From the NCBI RefSeq assembly GCF_006352025.1, contig NZ_CP040936.1:1178001-1242000 (forward strand): a DNA stretch of 64,000 nt, written 5' to 3'. The translations under genes and the position numbers were made by a program. Every line of letters starts with the position of its first letter. The stretch's first letter is position 1. This DNA is from Hymenobacter sp. DG01 (GTDB lineage: Bacteria > Bacteroidota > Bacteroidia > Cytophagales > Hymenobacteraceae). Below are positions 25,263 through 33,783 of the stretch, one piece after another. The notes below the pieces were generated by a model. The model saw nothing but the letters and a program-made list of their open reading frames with translations. It did not search any database and was not told the DNA's origin.

Positions 25263-25672
25263 ACGATAAGCGTATCGGTCAGGGGAGTAGCGGTGGCGCT
25301 GGGGAAGTGAAAAATATAGGTGCCGGGCTGGGTGGCCGTGAAGGGGTAGCTGCCCTCGTAGCTGGAAACTACCTCGGGGCAAACGCAGCCCTCGTACGCC
25401 ACCACCGGACTGAGGTAGATGTGGTTGCCGCTACGCTGCTCGCTTACCGACTTGAACTGCCCGCAGCCGTTGATAATCTGGAGGGTGTAGCGCACGGTTA
25501 CGGGCGTGCCTACCGTCCCGGTTTCCGGGCTGACCACGCGGGTAGTGGGGGCCAGTACCTCCGTAGAGCACTTGTCGGGCTTGCTGTCCAGGCTCAGGCA
25601 ACCCGTAAGCACTGCTGGGAGCAGCGCGGCAGCTCCTAACCGGAAGCTCCGAAACAAAGCAGAATAAATCAT
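25256..25672 (-). CDS. Hypothetical lipoprotein
   Basis: 138 residues. The signal peptide ends at the lipobox PAVLTGC (Cys about 25). The mature part is beta-rich (PVTVRYTLQIINGCGQFKSV, GSYPFTATQPGTYIFHF) with four further Cys (CSTE, GCGQF, GCVCP), likely disulfide bonded. The ending GTYIFHFPSATATPLTDTLI resembles an Ig-like beta sandwich. It overlaps the 3' end of the MFS gene by 7 bp. I cannot assign a named family. Confidence 0.75.
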   Translation of the reverse strand: MIYSALFRSFRLGAAALLPAVLTGCLSLDSKPDKCSTEVLAPTTRVVSPETGTVGTPVTVRYTLQIINGCGQFKSVSEQRSGNHIYLSPVVAYEGCVCPEVVSSYEGSYPFTATQPGTYIFHFPSATATPLTDTLIVQ

Positions 25673-25865
25673 GAATTGTAAATATTGCTTATCACCCAAA
25701 GATGCCGCAAATCATTGGTATGGTTGCACTGTTGGGCCGCAGCCCGGAGTATTTTTGGGCGCCGGGTAACCCAGGGCAGCGACTTAAGGTATAATTCTTG
25801 CTTCAAGCCGCTTTACCCCTAGCGTGCGGCCTGGGCCACCGGGGTATTCTTCCCTGGCTTCGCGT

Positions 25866-26423
25866 ATGTATTACTTTCCCTTTATGCCCCTCGTGTATCC
25901 GCCTGCGCGGTTGTGCTTTCTGCTAACCCTGGCGCTGCCAGTAGCAGCGGCCTGTACCCAAGAGAAAAATCCGGACGGAAAACCTGCCCGCCCCAGCCCG
26001 CCCGCCGTAGTGACGGGTGGTAGCGGCGCGGCCACGTTCACGATTCGCTATAGCCGCCCTTCGGCCAAAGGCCGCAAAATATTCGGGGGCCTGGTGCCCT
26101 ACGGCCAGGTGTGGCGCACGGGGGCCAATGAGGCTACTACCTTCTCCGTAAACCAGAGCGTAACCGTGCAGGGCCAGCCTCTGCCGGCGGGCAAATATGC
26201 CCTGTTTACCATCCCCGATGCCCAGCAGTGGACCATCATCTTTAACCGCACTCCCAATCAGTGGGGGGCCTATGAGTACCAGCAGGCCGACGACGTGCTG
26301 CGCGTGAAGGCTACCCCCGCCGCTACCCCCCGAACCCTGGAGCAGTTCCTGGTAACGGCCGACAAGACCGGCCGCGTAACCCTGGGCTGGGAAAATACCC
26401 AGGTGAGCTTTGTAGTGAAGTAG
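25866..26423 (+). CDS. DUF2911 lipoprotein
   Basis: 185 residues from ATG 25866 (ATG 25884 is equally plausible). The signal peptide ends at PVAAAC, so the protein should be lipidated. The mature domain carries the DUF2911 pattern: TFTIRYSRPSAKGRKIFGGL, VPYGQVWRTGANEATTFSV, PAGKYALFTIP, WTIIFNR and a final GWENTQVSFVV. DUF2911 proteins are envelope beta proteins of unknown activity, frequent in Bacteroidota. Confidence 0.9.
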   Translation: MYYFPFMPLVYPPARLCFLLTLALPVAAACTQEKNPDGKPARPSPPAVVTGGSGAATFTIRYSRPSAKGRKIFGGLVPYGQVWRTGANEATTFSVNQSVTVQGQPLPAGKYALFTIPDAQQWTIIFNRTPNQWGAYEYQQADDVLRVKATPAATPRTLEQFLVTADKTGRVTLGWENTQVSFVVK

Positions 26424-26456
26424 TGCCGGACAATACGTAGCGCTTCGGCTGGTTCT

Positions 26457-26501
26457 GAAAAGACGGAAGGCGGCAGGATCCCCTGCCGCCTTCCGTCTTT
26501 T
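26457..26501. terminator. Bidirectional terminator
   Basis: AAAAGACGGAAGGCGGCAGG and its complement form a 20-bp stem around ATCC, with A- and T-runs at the ends, between two convergent genes. Confidence 0.93.
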
Positions 26502-26505
26502 GGAG

Positions 26506-27483
26506 CTACTCCCCGCCCAGCACGCTTTCCACCCAGCCTTTGCCCCAGTCCTCTAAATCCTGCGCGGTCCAGAGCTGGGGGTAGAAGATGCGACGCTGAA
26601 ACTTGGGAGGCAGGTACTGCTTCCAGTTGGTGCCCCCGGTAGCGGCAATGGCATCGGGGCGACGCTCCAGGTAGCGCACCGCCGACTTATAGTGCATCAG
26701 GGGCCAGTTTACGTTCACGCACACATCCAGCTGCTTTAGCTGGCGCAGCAGGCGCGGGTGCTCCTGGCCGGTGGGGCCAGGCGGCAGGCGCTGCACCACG
26801 GCCCACACGTTGCGCTGCTCAAAGTGGCGGGCGTGCTGCAGCAGCTTATCGGCGTACTTCTTCTCAAACTCCACCAGGGTAAGCGCCTTGGCTCCGGTTT
26901 CCACCACCGTCGCCCCCGATTTCCAGTAGATGCAGCCCATCAGCTCGTCGTGGGCGGCGGCCTCGCCCAGCAGGCGGCGGCGCTCCTCGGGCACGAGGTT
27001 GCTGAGGCTGGTACTAGCCAGCTCAATCATGCGGTACTGCACGCTCTGGAAGCCCGAGGCCGGCATCAGGGCCATCCGGAACTCCAGGAACTGCTGCTTG
27101 TCCATGCCGTCCACCATCACATCAAACGAGTCGATCAGGTTTTCGAAGTAGCGGTTAATCCGGCCCACGCGCAGTACTATCTCGTCCACGGTGGGGGTAG
27201 TGAGGTCACCCAGCTGCTCGTACTCGCAAAGGCAGAGCTGGAAGTACAACTCAGTTATCTGATGATAGATGATGAAAATCTTCTCATCCGGAATCTTGGT
27301 CAGGGGGCGCTGCAAACTCAGCAGGGTATCCAGCTGAATGTAGTCCCAGTAGCCCAGGTAACGGGTGTGGTATAGGCCTTCGAGGTAGGCGGCCAGGTCC
27401 TGGTCGTCGGCGGAGTAGCGCTCCTGCAGGCGCCGCAGCTGCGCCAGCACTGCGGGCGAGAATTCAGATTCCGGAGAGGTCAT
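26506..27483 (-). CDS. kynA: Tryptophan 2,3-dioxygenase family protein
   Basis: 325 residues. TDO is a heme enzyme that opens the indole ring to N-formylkynurenine. Visible family traits are LAAYLEGLYHTRYLGYWDYI, EKIFIIYHQITELYFQLCLC with the conserved His/Glu/Tyr, LEFRMALMPASGFQSVQYRM and AATGGTNWKQYLPP. The start is ATG 27483; the longer frame translates the upstream repeat and is not real. No kynurenine formamidase or kynureninase gene is adjacent. It may thus feed a pathway elsewhere, or act on a related substrate. Confidence 0.88.
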   Translation of the reverse strand: MTSPESEFSPAVLAQLRRLQERYSADDQDLAAYLEGLYHTRYLGYWDYIQLDTLLSLQRPLTKIPDEKIFIIYHQITELYFQLCLCEYEQLGDLTTPTVDEIVLRVGRINRYFENLIDSFDVMVDGMDKQQFLEFRMALMPASGFQSVQYRMIELASTSLSNLVPEERRRLLGEAAAHDELMGCIYWKSGATVVETGAKALTLVEFEKKYADKLLQHARHFEQRNVWAVVQRLPPGPTGQEHPRLLRQLKQLDVCVNVNWPLMHYKSAVRYLERRPDAIAATGGTNWKQYLPPKFQRRIFYPQLWTAQDLEDWGKGWVESVLGGE

Positions 27484-27525
27484 GGGGGTAGGGCGGATGG
27501 ATACTACACTGCAAAGATGGGAAAT

Positions 27526-27735
27526 GGTAGTGAGGTGATGGGGTGAAGAGGTAATGAGGTAAATAGTGATGAGGTGAGAAGGTAAGGAGTGAACGGTCTG
27601 GCATAGAGCTTTGGCCGCAGGCCAGGCGTCTGCCGCTAGAACGTCCACCCCTTACCTTCTCACCTCATCACCTCGTCACCTCATTACCATTCACCTCTTC
27701 ACCTCATTACCCCATCACCTCTTCACCTCTTCACC
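27526..27735. repeat. Inverted repeat of GGTGA / TCACC units between divergent genes
   Basis: The left arm (about 27526-27597) is built of GAGGTGATGGGGTGAAGAG-type units, the right arm (about 27638-27735) of TCACCTCATCACC-type units. They pair imperfectly around a core containing a smaller hairpin (TTGGCCGCAGGCCAGG). The right arm runs straight into the -7 element of the serine dehydratase gene. Confidence 0.75.
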
Positions 27736-27743
27736 TATATTTA
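27736..27743 (+). promoter_or_regulatory. Putative -7 element, 4 nt before the sdaAB start
   Basis: TATATTTA, one mismatch to TAnnTTTG, ends 4 nt before the ATG at 27748. Confidence 0.4.
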
Positions 27744-27747
27744 CGCA

Positions 27748-28428
27748 ATGGCAGAGAAATCCAGTATTTTCGACATGATCGGGCCCGTAATGATTGGGCC
27801 CAGCTCCTCCCACACGGCCGGGGTCGTACGCATTGCCCGCGCCGCAATCCGCATCCTGGGCAGCAGCCCCACCCACGCCACCATCACGTTCTACAACTCC
27901 TTTGCCCGCACCTATGAGGGTCACGGCTCCGACCGCGCCATCGTGGCCGGCCTGCTGGGCATGCCCACCGACGATGTGCGCATCCGCGAGGCCTTCGACC
28001 ACGCCAAGGAAGCCGGCCTGCAATACACGTTTCAGGGGGTAGGCAATGCCTCCACCATGCACCCCAACACCATTCGCCTGCAGCTGCGCGACGAGCGTAC
28101 CGGTCAGGCCGTGGAGGTTATCGGGCAGAGTCGGGGTGGGGGCGTCATTCGGATTGTGGAGGTAGATGGCTTTCCGTCGGACTTCTCCGCTTCCCTGCAT
28201 ACGCTCATCATCGACGCCGACGATGTACCGGGCTCCATTGCCTTTATTGCCTCCGTCATTGCTCATGATGAGTGCAACATTGCCACCATGTTCGTTTCGC
28301 GTAAGGGCAAGAACGACGCGGCCCGGCAGTTCATCGAAATCGACTCGGGCCTGCGCGACATCACCCTGGACTACCTGCGGCAGCTGCGCTGGGTGCACCG
28401 CGTTACTTATATTCCTACTATTGACTAA
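27748..28428 (+). CDS. sdaAB: L-serine ammonia-lyase, iron-sulfur type, beta subunit
   Basis: 226 residues. The N-terminal domain begins SSIFDMIGPVMIGPSSSHTA, the signature of the beta (substrate-binding/ASB) domain, with HGSDRAIVAGLLGM and GNASTMHPNTI; a C-terminal ACT domain follows (about 150-226, HTLIIDADDVPGSIAFIASV). With the alpha subunit it converts serine to pyruvate and ammonia using a 4Fe-4S cluster. The alpha gene is not next to it, so the subunits are encoded apart here. The ATG lies directly after a -7 element and a repeat arm. Confidence 0.95.
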   Translation: MAEKSSIFDMIGPVMIGPSSSHTAGVVRIARAAIRILGSSPTHATITFYNSFARTYEGHGSDRAIVAGLLGMPTDDVRIREAFDHAKEAGLQYTFQGVGNASTMHPNTIRLQLRDERTGQAVEVIGQSRGGGVIRIVEVDGFPSDFSASLHTLIIDADDVPGSIAFIASVIAHDECNIATMFVSRKGKNDAARQFIEIDSGLRDITLDYLRQLRWVHRVTYIPTID

Positions 28429-28580
28429 CTAAGCGCCCGGCCGCTCCGGTTAAGGGCAAATTTCACCGGGTTGGTTGATTTCTGTCCATGCTACGTCGGC
28501 AGACTGATACCTTTGGTGGCCAGGGCCACCGCGCCGGATTGCGGTGTCTCCTACCTATTACAGCCTCATTTACTCTCCCT

Positions 28581-30104
28581 ATGAAGCGTTTTTACTGGCT
28601 GCTGATGAGCGTGTCGGCCGGATTACTGGCCGACGGATCGGCGCGGGCCCAGACTACGGCGCCCACAGCGCCCGCCCAGCCCCCGGCGGGTACGCTGCGG
28701 GCCGCAACTCCTACCGGGCCCTGGACCCTGCAGCGGGCCATCGACTACGCCCTGCAGAACAACCTGACGGTGCGCCAGCAGCAGCTGACCTCGGAGCTTC
28801 AGAACGCCACCCTGCGCCAGAGCCGGGCCGCCCTGCTCCCCTCGGCTAATATCTCTGGCACCCAGGCCTGGAACTACGGCACCAGCCTTGATCCGCTCAC
28901 CAACGACTTCGTGAGCCAGACCATTCGCTCGAACAACTTCTCGGCCAATTCCCAGGTGACCCTGTTTTCGGGGTTTCAGCTGCGCAATACGGTCAAGCGC
29001 AACGCCCTCGACTCACAGGCCAGCGGCCTGGATATTGAGAAGTCGCGCAATGATCTGGCCCTGAACGTGGCCTCTGCCTTTTTGCAGCTGGTACTGGCCG
29101 AAGAGCTGGTGCGCACCAACGAGGTGCGCGTGAGCAGCACCCAGGCCCAGGTAGAGCGCACCCAGAAGCTGCTGCGGGCCGGCTCCATTCCGGAAAGCAG
29201 CCTGCTCGATATTCAGGCCCAGCTGGCCAGCGACGAGCTGAACGTGATTACGGCCCAGAACCAGCGCGACCTGGCTCGCCTGACCCTGACCCAGCTGCTG
29301 AACCTGCCTTCGCCCACCGGATTCCAGATTGAGGTGCCCCCACTGGCCGACCCCGACGATGAGCCCCTGCTGGAGGCCGACCCCGACGGCACCTACCAGA
29401 CGGCCCAGAGCCTGCTGCCCGAAATCAAGGCCGCGGACCTGCGCGTGCGCTCGGCCCAGAGCAGCCTCGATATTGCCCGTGGCGGTTACTACCCCCGCTT
29501 GGCGTTCGGGGCCGGTATTTTCACCGGTTTCTCCTCCTCGCGGCTGGCGCGCGTGTTCAACGGCGACTCCACGGATGCCGTGGCGGTGCCCGTATTTCAG
29601 CCCGGTACGGGCGGCCAGCCCGTGCCTTCGCAGTATTTTCTGCTTCAGCCCAAGCAGGCCATTCCGGAGCTGCTGCCTTCCAGCTTTAGCAGACAGCTCA
29701 AGGATAACTTGGGTAAAAGCCTGCAGTTTTCGCTGCAAATCCCGATCCTGAACGGCCTGCAGACCCGCACCGGCGTGCAGCGGGCCCAGATCAATATTCA
29801 GCAGCAGGAGTTGCGCGCCGAGCAGACGCGCCTGCAGCTGCGCCAGAGCATTCAGCAGGCCTACGCCGACGCCATTGCCGCCCAGCGCCGCTACCTCTCC
29901 TCGCGCCGCCAGGTGGAGGCTCTCACCACGGCCTACCGCAACGCCGAAATCCGCTTCAACAATGGCCTGCTCAACGGCACGGAGTTCAACATTGCCAAAA
30001 ACAACCTCACGGCCGCCGAATCGACGATGATTCAGGCCAAGTACGAGTTTATCTTCCGCCGCAAAGTGCTGGATTTCTACCAGGGCCGTCCCATACAGCT
30101 GTAA
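28581..30104 (+). CDS. TolC-family outer membrane efflux protein
   Basis: 507 residues. After a Sec signal peptide (MKRFYWLLMSVSAGLLADGSARAQ) come two OEP repeats with long helices (LQRAIDYALQNNLTVRQQQL, AQVERTQKLLRAGSIPESSL, and QQEQLRAEQ-like IQQQELRAEQTRLQLRQSI). It forms the trimeric outer membrane channel of a tripartite exporter. ATG 28581 is chosen over an earlier ATG that lacks a signal peptide. The adaptor gene follows 93 nt downstream. Confidence 0.94.
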   Translation: MKRFYWLLMSVSAGLLADGSARAQTTAPTAPAQPPAGTLRAATPTGPWTLQRAIDYALQNNLTVRQQQLTSELQNATLRQSRAALLPSANISGTQAWNYGTSLDPLTNDFVSQTIRSNNFSANSQVTLFSGFQLRNTVKRNALDSQASGLDIEKSRNDLALNVASAFLQLVLAEELVRTNEVRVSSTQAQVERTQKLLRAGSIPESSLLDIQAQLASDELNVITAQNQRDLARLTLTQLLNLPSPTGFQIEVPPLADPDDEPLLEADPDGTYQTAQSLLPEIKAADLRVRSAQSSLDIARGGYYPRLAFGAGIFTGFSSSRLARVFNGDSTDAVAVPVFQPGTGGQPVPSQYFLLQPKQAIPELLPSSFSRQLKDNLGKSLQFSLQIPILNGLQTRTGVQRAQINIQQQELRAEQTRLQLRQSIQQAYADAIAAQRRYLSSRRQVEALTTAYRNAEIRFNNGLLNGTEFNIAKNNLTAAESTMIQAKYEFIFRRKVLDFYQGRPIQL

Positions 30105-30144
30105 TAAGTAAACAAGGGAAGAAGTGAGGCACGAAGAGATGCCC

Positions 30145-30191
30145 GCTCACTCACCTATTTACTCATGCGCTCATTCACTCATTCACTCATT
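30145..30191 (+). repeat. G-poor TCACTCA-type tract before the adaptor start
   Basis: CTCACTCACCTATTTACTCA and several CATTCACTCATT units run up to 6 nt before the ATG at 30198. It is a one-armed relative of the TCACC repeats. Confidence 0.55.
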
Positions 30192-30197
30192 GATTTT

Positions 30198-31607
30198 ATG
30201 CGAAATAACCGCACCCTGTACATTCTGCTGGCTATTGTACTGGTACTGATTGGCGGCATCGTGGTGGCGAAGAAACAGGGCTGGATCGGTAAGCCAGCCG
30301 GCACCGAGGTGCTGGCAGCCAAAGCCGCGCCGGCTACTATTGTGGAGAAGGTCAGCGCCTCGGGCAAAGTACAGCCCGAAACCGAAGTGAAAATCTCGCC
30401 CGACGTTTCGGGCGAAATCACGGAGCTCTATGTGGAGGAAGGCGACTCGGTGCAGAAGGGCCAGCTGCTGCTGCGCATCCGCCCCGATAACTATCAGGCC
30501 GTGGTTAGCCAGCAGAGCGCCGTAGTAGGCACCCAGCAAGCTAATGTGGCCCAGAGCCAGGCCCGCCTGCAGCAGCTGATAGCCAGCGCCCGTCAAACCG
30601 AGTTGACCTACCGCCGCAACGCCTCGCTCTACAAGCAGAAGGTGATTTCGCAGTCTGATTATGAAGCCAGCAAGGCCGCTTACGATGCCTCCCAGGAGGA
30701 AATCAACTCGGCCCGCCAGAACATCCGGGCGGCCCAGAGCAGCGTGCGCAGCGCCCAGGCCGGCCTGGAGGAAGCTCGCAAAAACCTGAACAAAACCACC
30801 ATTTACGCCCCCGTAAGCGGCACGGTAAGCAAGCTCAATGTGAAGAAGGGCGAGCGGGTAGTAGGTACCTCTCAGATGGCCGGTACCGAAATCATGCGCA
30901 TTGCCAACCTCAATAACATGGAGGTGCGGGTAAGCGTGAATGAAAATGACATCATCAATGTGGACCTGGGCGACTCGGCCGAGGTGGAGGTGGACTCCTA
31001 CGCCAGCCAGGACCAGAAGTTCCGGGGCATTGTGACGGCCATTGCCAACACGGCCAAGGACGCCCTCACGGCCGAAGCCGTAACCGAGTTTGAAGTGCGC
31101 ATCCGTCTGCTGCCGGAGTCTTACCGCAACCTGACCCGCACCATCAAGGGTCGGACGGTGGTACCGTTCCGCCCTGGCATGACGGCCTCCGTGGACATCA
31201 TCACCAACCGCAAAGCCAACGTGCTGAGCGTGCCCCTGGCCGCCGTTACCACTCGCTCCGACAGTGCCCGCACCGCGGGCAACGACCAGAAGTCGGCTCC
31301 GACGGTTCGCGTGGGCCGCGGGGGTAGCAGCGGGGCCACGCCCGCGCCGGCCGCCGGCCCCAAGGACGACGTGCAGGAAGTGGTGTTCCTGATCCGCAAC
31401 GGCAAGGCCGTACTGACGCCCGTGAAAACCGGCATCAGTGACTTCCAGAACATGGAAATCGTGAGCGGTATTCAGGCCGGCGACCAGGTAGTGAGCGGGC
31501 CGTTCCGGGCCGTATCCAAAACCCTCAAGGACGGCGCCCTGGTGGTTATCAAGGATGTCAAGACCCTCGACAAAGCCGCTTTGAAGGAAGATGGCGGAGG
31601 AGAGTAA
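30198..31607 (+). CDS. Periplasmic adaptor (membrane fusion protein) of an efflux system
   Basis: 469 residues. One N-terminal membrane anchor (about 7-25, LYILLAIVLVLIGGIVV) is followed by a lipoyl half-motif (GKVQPETEVKISPDVSGEIT), a long helical hairpin (about 100-190) and the barrel-sandwich return NKTTIYAPVSGTVSKLNVKK. It resembles MacA-type adaptors that link an ABC transporter such as MacB to TolC. A Pro/Ala/Gly-rich insert lies at about 365-390. The cognate permease or ATPase is not the next gene: a terminator and gpsA follow. Confidence 0.93.
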   Translation: MRNNRTLYILLAIVLVLIGGIVVAKKQGWIGKPAGTEVLAAKAAPATIVEKVSASGKVQPETEVKISPDVSGEITELYVEEGDSVQKGQLLLRIRPDNYQAVVSQQSAVVGTQQANVAQSQARLQQLIASARQTELTYRRNASLYKQKVISQSDYEASKAAYDASQEEINSARQNIRAAQSSVRSAQAGLEEARKNLNKTTIYAPVSGTVSKLNVKKGERVVGTSQMAGTEIMRIANLNNMEVRVSVNENDIINVDLGDSAEVEVDSYASQDQKFRGIVTAIANTAKDALTAEAVTEFEVRIRLLPESYRNLTRTIKGRTVVPFRPGMTASVDIITNRKANVLSVPLAAVTTRSDSARTAGNDQKSAPTVRVGRGGSSGATPAPAAGPKDDVQEVVFLIRNGKAVLTPVKTGISDFQNMEIVSGIQAGDQVVSGPFRAVSKTLKDGALVVIKDVKTLDKAALKEDGGGE

Positions 31608-31658
31608 GCTAACTGATAAGAAAAGTTACTGGCTCAGCTTGAGCCGCTAACCCCCATT

Positions 31659-31704
31659 GGAAGGCCGCTCTTGCAGCACGCAGGGGCGGCCTTCCGTTTT
31701 TTTT
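31659..31704 (+). terminator. Terminator after the adaptor gene
   Basis: GGAAGGCCGC / GCGGCCTTCC stem, followed by a run of eight T. Confidence 0.93.
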
Positions 31705-31720
31705 ACCTAAGATTGACGTA

Positions 31721-31820
31721 GCGGTGAAATGGTGAGCTTATCGCTCAGGCGTGCGGTTCTGCGGCGCTAGCCCGTCACCTCACTATCTCGCCATTTCACT
31801 ATCTCACCACCTCACCACCT
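31721..31820. repeat. GGTGA / TCACC inverted repeat upstream of gpsA
   Basis: A short left arm (GCGGTGAAATGGTGAGCTTA) faces a long right arm of CACCTCACTATCTCGCCATT-type units. The right arm ends about 10 nt before the gpsA start. The core contains CGGTTCTGCGGCGCTAGC, resembling the cores at 5.5 and 27.6 kb. Confidence 0.65.
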
Positions 31821-31829
31821 TCCCACCCC

Positions 31830-32819
31830 TTGGAAAAAATAGCCATGCTTGGCGGCGGCTCCTGGGCCACCGCGCTGACCAAAATTCTCGCTGAAAATGG
31901 CAGCCGCGTCCACTGGTGGATGCGCAGCAAGGACGACGTGCAGCACCTGCTGCGCACCCGCCACAATCCGCGCTACCTCTCCTCCGTTGCTCACGACCTG
32001 AACCGGGTGTTCCCGACCAACGATCTGGAAGACGCCGTGCGCGAGGCCGACTGGCTGGTGCTGGCCGTGCCGGCCGCGTTCGTGCAGAGCACCCTCGATA
32101 AGCTGGACCGCGACGCACTCAAGCACAAGCGGATTATTTCGGCCATTAAGGGCATGATTCCCGGCAAAAACGTGCTGGTGACGGATTACGTAGCCGAGCG
32201 GTTTCGGCTTTCGCACGCCCGCCTGGGGGTAGTGGCCGGCCCCTGCCACGCCGAGGAAGTAGCCCTGGAAAAGCAGAGCTACCTCACCATCGGCTCCCCC
32301 GACGCCGACCTGGCCGAGGACTTCAGCCGCCTGCTGCGCAACCGCTACGTGAAGGCCAACCCCGCCCAAGACCTCGACGGGATTGAGTACTGCGCCGTGA
32401 TGAAAAACATCATTGCCCTGACCTGCGGCATTGCCCACGGCCTAGGCTACGGCGACAATTTCCAGGCGGTGCTGGTCAGCAACGCGGTGCAGGAAATTAG
32501 GCGCTTCGTGCACGCCGTGAACCCCCAGCCCCGCGACCTGTCGGCCTCCGCCTACCTCGGTGACCTGCTCGTAACGGCCTATTCGCAGTTTTCGCGCAAC
32601 CGCACCTTCGGCAGCATGGTGGGCCGGGGCTACTCCGTGAAATCGGCCCAGCTGGAAATGAACATGATTGCTGAGGGCTACTACGCCGTGAAAAGCATTT
32701 ATGAGATGAACCGCAAGCTGCAGGTGAACATGCCCATTACGGCGGCCGCCTACCACATCCTCTACGAGAAGATTTCACCCGCTATTGAAGTAGAACTGCT
32801 AAAGGAGAAGTTTAAGTAG
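31830..32819 (+). CDS. gpsA: Glycerol-3-phosphate dehydrogenase [NAD(P)+]
   Basis: 329 residues. The enzyme makes sn-glycerol 3-phosphate from dihydroxyacetone phosphate for phospholipid synthesis. Visible: the Rossmann motif IAMLGGGSWATALTKIL (about 4-20), ISAIKGMIPG, VAGPCHAEEVA, the catalytic EYCAVMKNIIALTCGIAHGL, and LGDLLVTAYSQFSRNRTFG. The start is TTG 31830 (MEKIAMLGGG), matching other GpsA starts; ATG 31845 would cut into the first strand. A small membrane protein gene begins 1 nt after the stop. Confidence 0.96.
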   Translation: MEKIAMLGGGSWATALTKILAENGSRVHWWMRSKDDVQHLLRTRHNPRYLSSVAHDLNRVFPTNDLEDAVREADWLVLAVPAAFVQSTLDKLDRDALKHKRIISAIKGMIPGKNVLVTDYVAERFRLSHARLGVVAGPCHAEEVALEKQSYLTIGSPDADLAEDFSRLLRNRYVKANPAQDLDGIEYCAVMKNIIALTCGIAHGLGYGDNFQAVLVSNAVQEIRRFVHAVNPQPRDLSASAYLGDLLVTAYSQFSRNRTFGSMVGRGYSVKSAQLEMNMIAEGYYAVKSIYEMNRKLQVNMPITAAAYHILYEKISPAIEVELLKEKFK

Positions 32820-32820
32820 A

Positions 32821-33279
32821 ATGGAAACAAGGGGTACTGGAGAATCCTGGCGCACAAGCTGGTATTTTGCTTTGGGCGCTGGCTGCTGCGGTTTTCTGTT
32901 ACTAGCTGGCTCTTGGCTGGTGGCCGGCAAGCCGTATTGGCTGCAGCTTATGGATGGCACGAGTGGATGGACTATTTACCCGCCTTTATCCGCTAGGCCT
33001 CAGGTCATTCCAGGAGGAGAAGAAACTGTGCGGAGCTTGCTGGAAGCAATAGGGTGCGGTGGTCTCTTTCTGGCCGCGTGGCTGCGAGCATGGTGGCAGC
33101 GGCGAACTCAGCAGGGCGTATCGCACAGCTCCTGGTTCAGGTGGTCTTTCCTGTTGTTAGTGCCAATTGTAATCCAGATAGGGGGCATCCTGTACACCGT
33201 CCGACTAATACGTGCCGCCGAAGCTGATGTATTGTGGCAAATGCGCAATATGCCGTCTGATACGACTGCTGTGGACTAG
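32821..33279 (+). CDS. Hypothetical membrane protein
   Basis: 152 residues with about three hydrophobic segments: FALGAGCCGFLLLAGSWLVA (about 16-35), LLEAIGCGGLFLAAWLRAWW (about 72-91) and FLLLVPIVIQIGGILYTVRL (about 111-130). The only 1-nt gap to gpsA suggests co-transcription, yet the base composition is more mixed than gpsA. No family recognised. Confidence 0.65.
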   Translation: METRGTGESWRTSWYFALGAGCCGFLLLAGSWLVAGKPYWLQLMDGTSGWTIYPPLSARPQVIPGGEETVRSLLEAIGCGGLFLAAWLRAWWQRRTQQGVSHSSWFRWSFLLLVPIVIQIGGILYTVRLIRAAEADVLWQMRNMPSDTTAVD

Positions 33280-33386
33280 TTGCCTGACCCTGGGTCAGAG
33301 AAACCCAACGCATTTTGAAGGGGTATAGGAACAATTCAGCGGTTTTTCCGTCTGCTAGCCAATATCTCTCGCCTAACAGTTATCAC

Positions 33387-33782
33387 ATGGCCACCTGGGA
33401 CTACCATAATTTCGACAATGATGCCGCGGCCGACCTGGCCGAGGAATTCCGCAGCAACCCCAACGAAGCGCTGCTCTACGAAGTGCTGGCCACCGCCGCC
33501 GAGGCCGAGGAAGAGCTGGACGAGGAGGAAGCCAGCCAGGCCCTGGCCGCCGCCGAAATCGTAGCGGCTATCCAAGGACATCCTACCCCCGATTTTCTGC
33601 CAGGTCTTACTCTGGCCGTGAATGGCATGGAAGCCGATGAAGACCTGGCTGAGCTGGCCCAGGAAGCGGTAGAAGCCGTACTGAACAGCTCGGCCCTGCA
33701 GGTGCGCTGGGCCGAATCGGCGGAGTATGGAAACTGGCAGCAGCTGCAGCAGGACCTGCTGGCGCGCTTAACGGCCGAGTAG
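33387..33782 (+). CDS. DUF4259 domain protein
   Basis: 131 residues. The N-terminus MATWDYHNFDNDAAADLAEE is the characteristic DUF4259 opening (GxWxxxNFDND). The rest is acidic and helical with many Glu/Ala. DUF4259 proteins are small cytoplasmic proteins of unknown role, sometimes near polymorphic toxins. ATG 33387 is used because it yields the family's start. The next gene begins 1 nt after the stop. Confidence 0.85.
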   Translation: MATWDYHNFDNDAAADLAEEFRSNPNEALLYEVLATAAEAEEELDEEEASQALAAAEIVAAIQGHPTPDFLPGLTLAVNGMEADEDLAELAQEAVEAVLNSSALQVRWAESAEYGNWQQLQQDLLARLTAE

Positions 33783-33783
33783 T

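Noticed and set aside
27484..27648. N-terminal extension of the tryptophan dioxygenase frame
   Set aside because: It is the translation of the inverted repeat (His/Leu/Thr/Ser repeats); ATG 27483 gives the family N-terminus.
5436..31820. TCACC repeat arrays as CRISPR
   Set aside because: Units are degenerate, without regular spacers and arranged as inverted arms; no cas gene is present.
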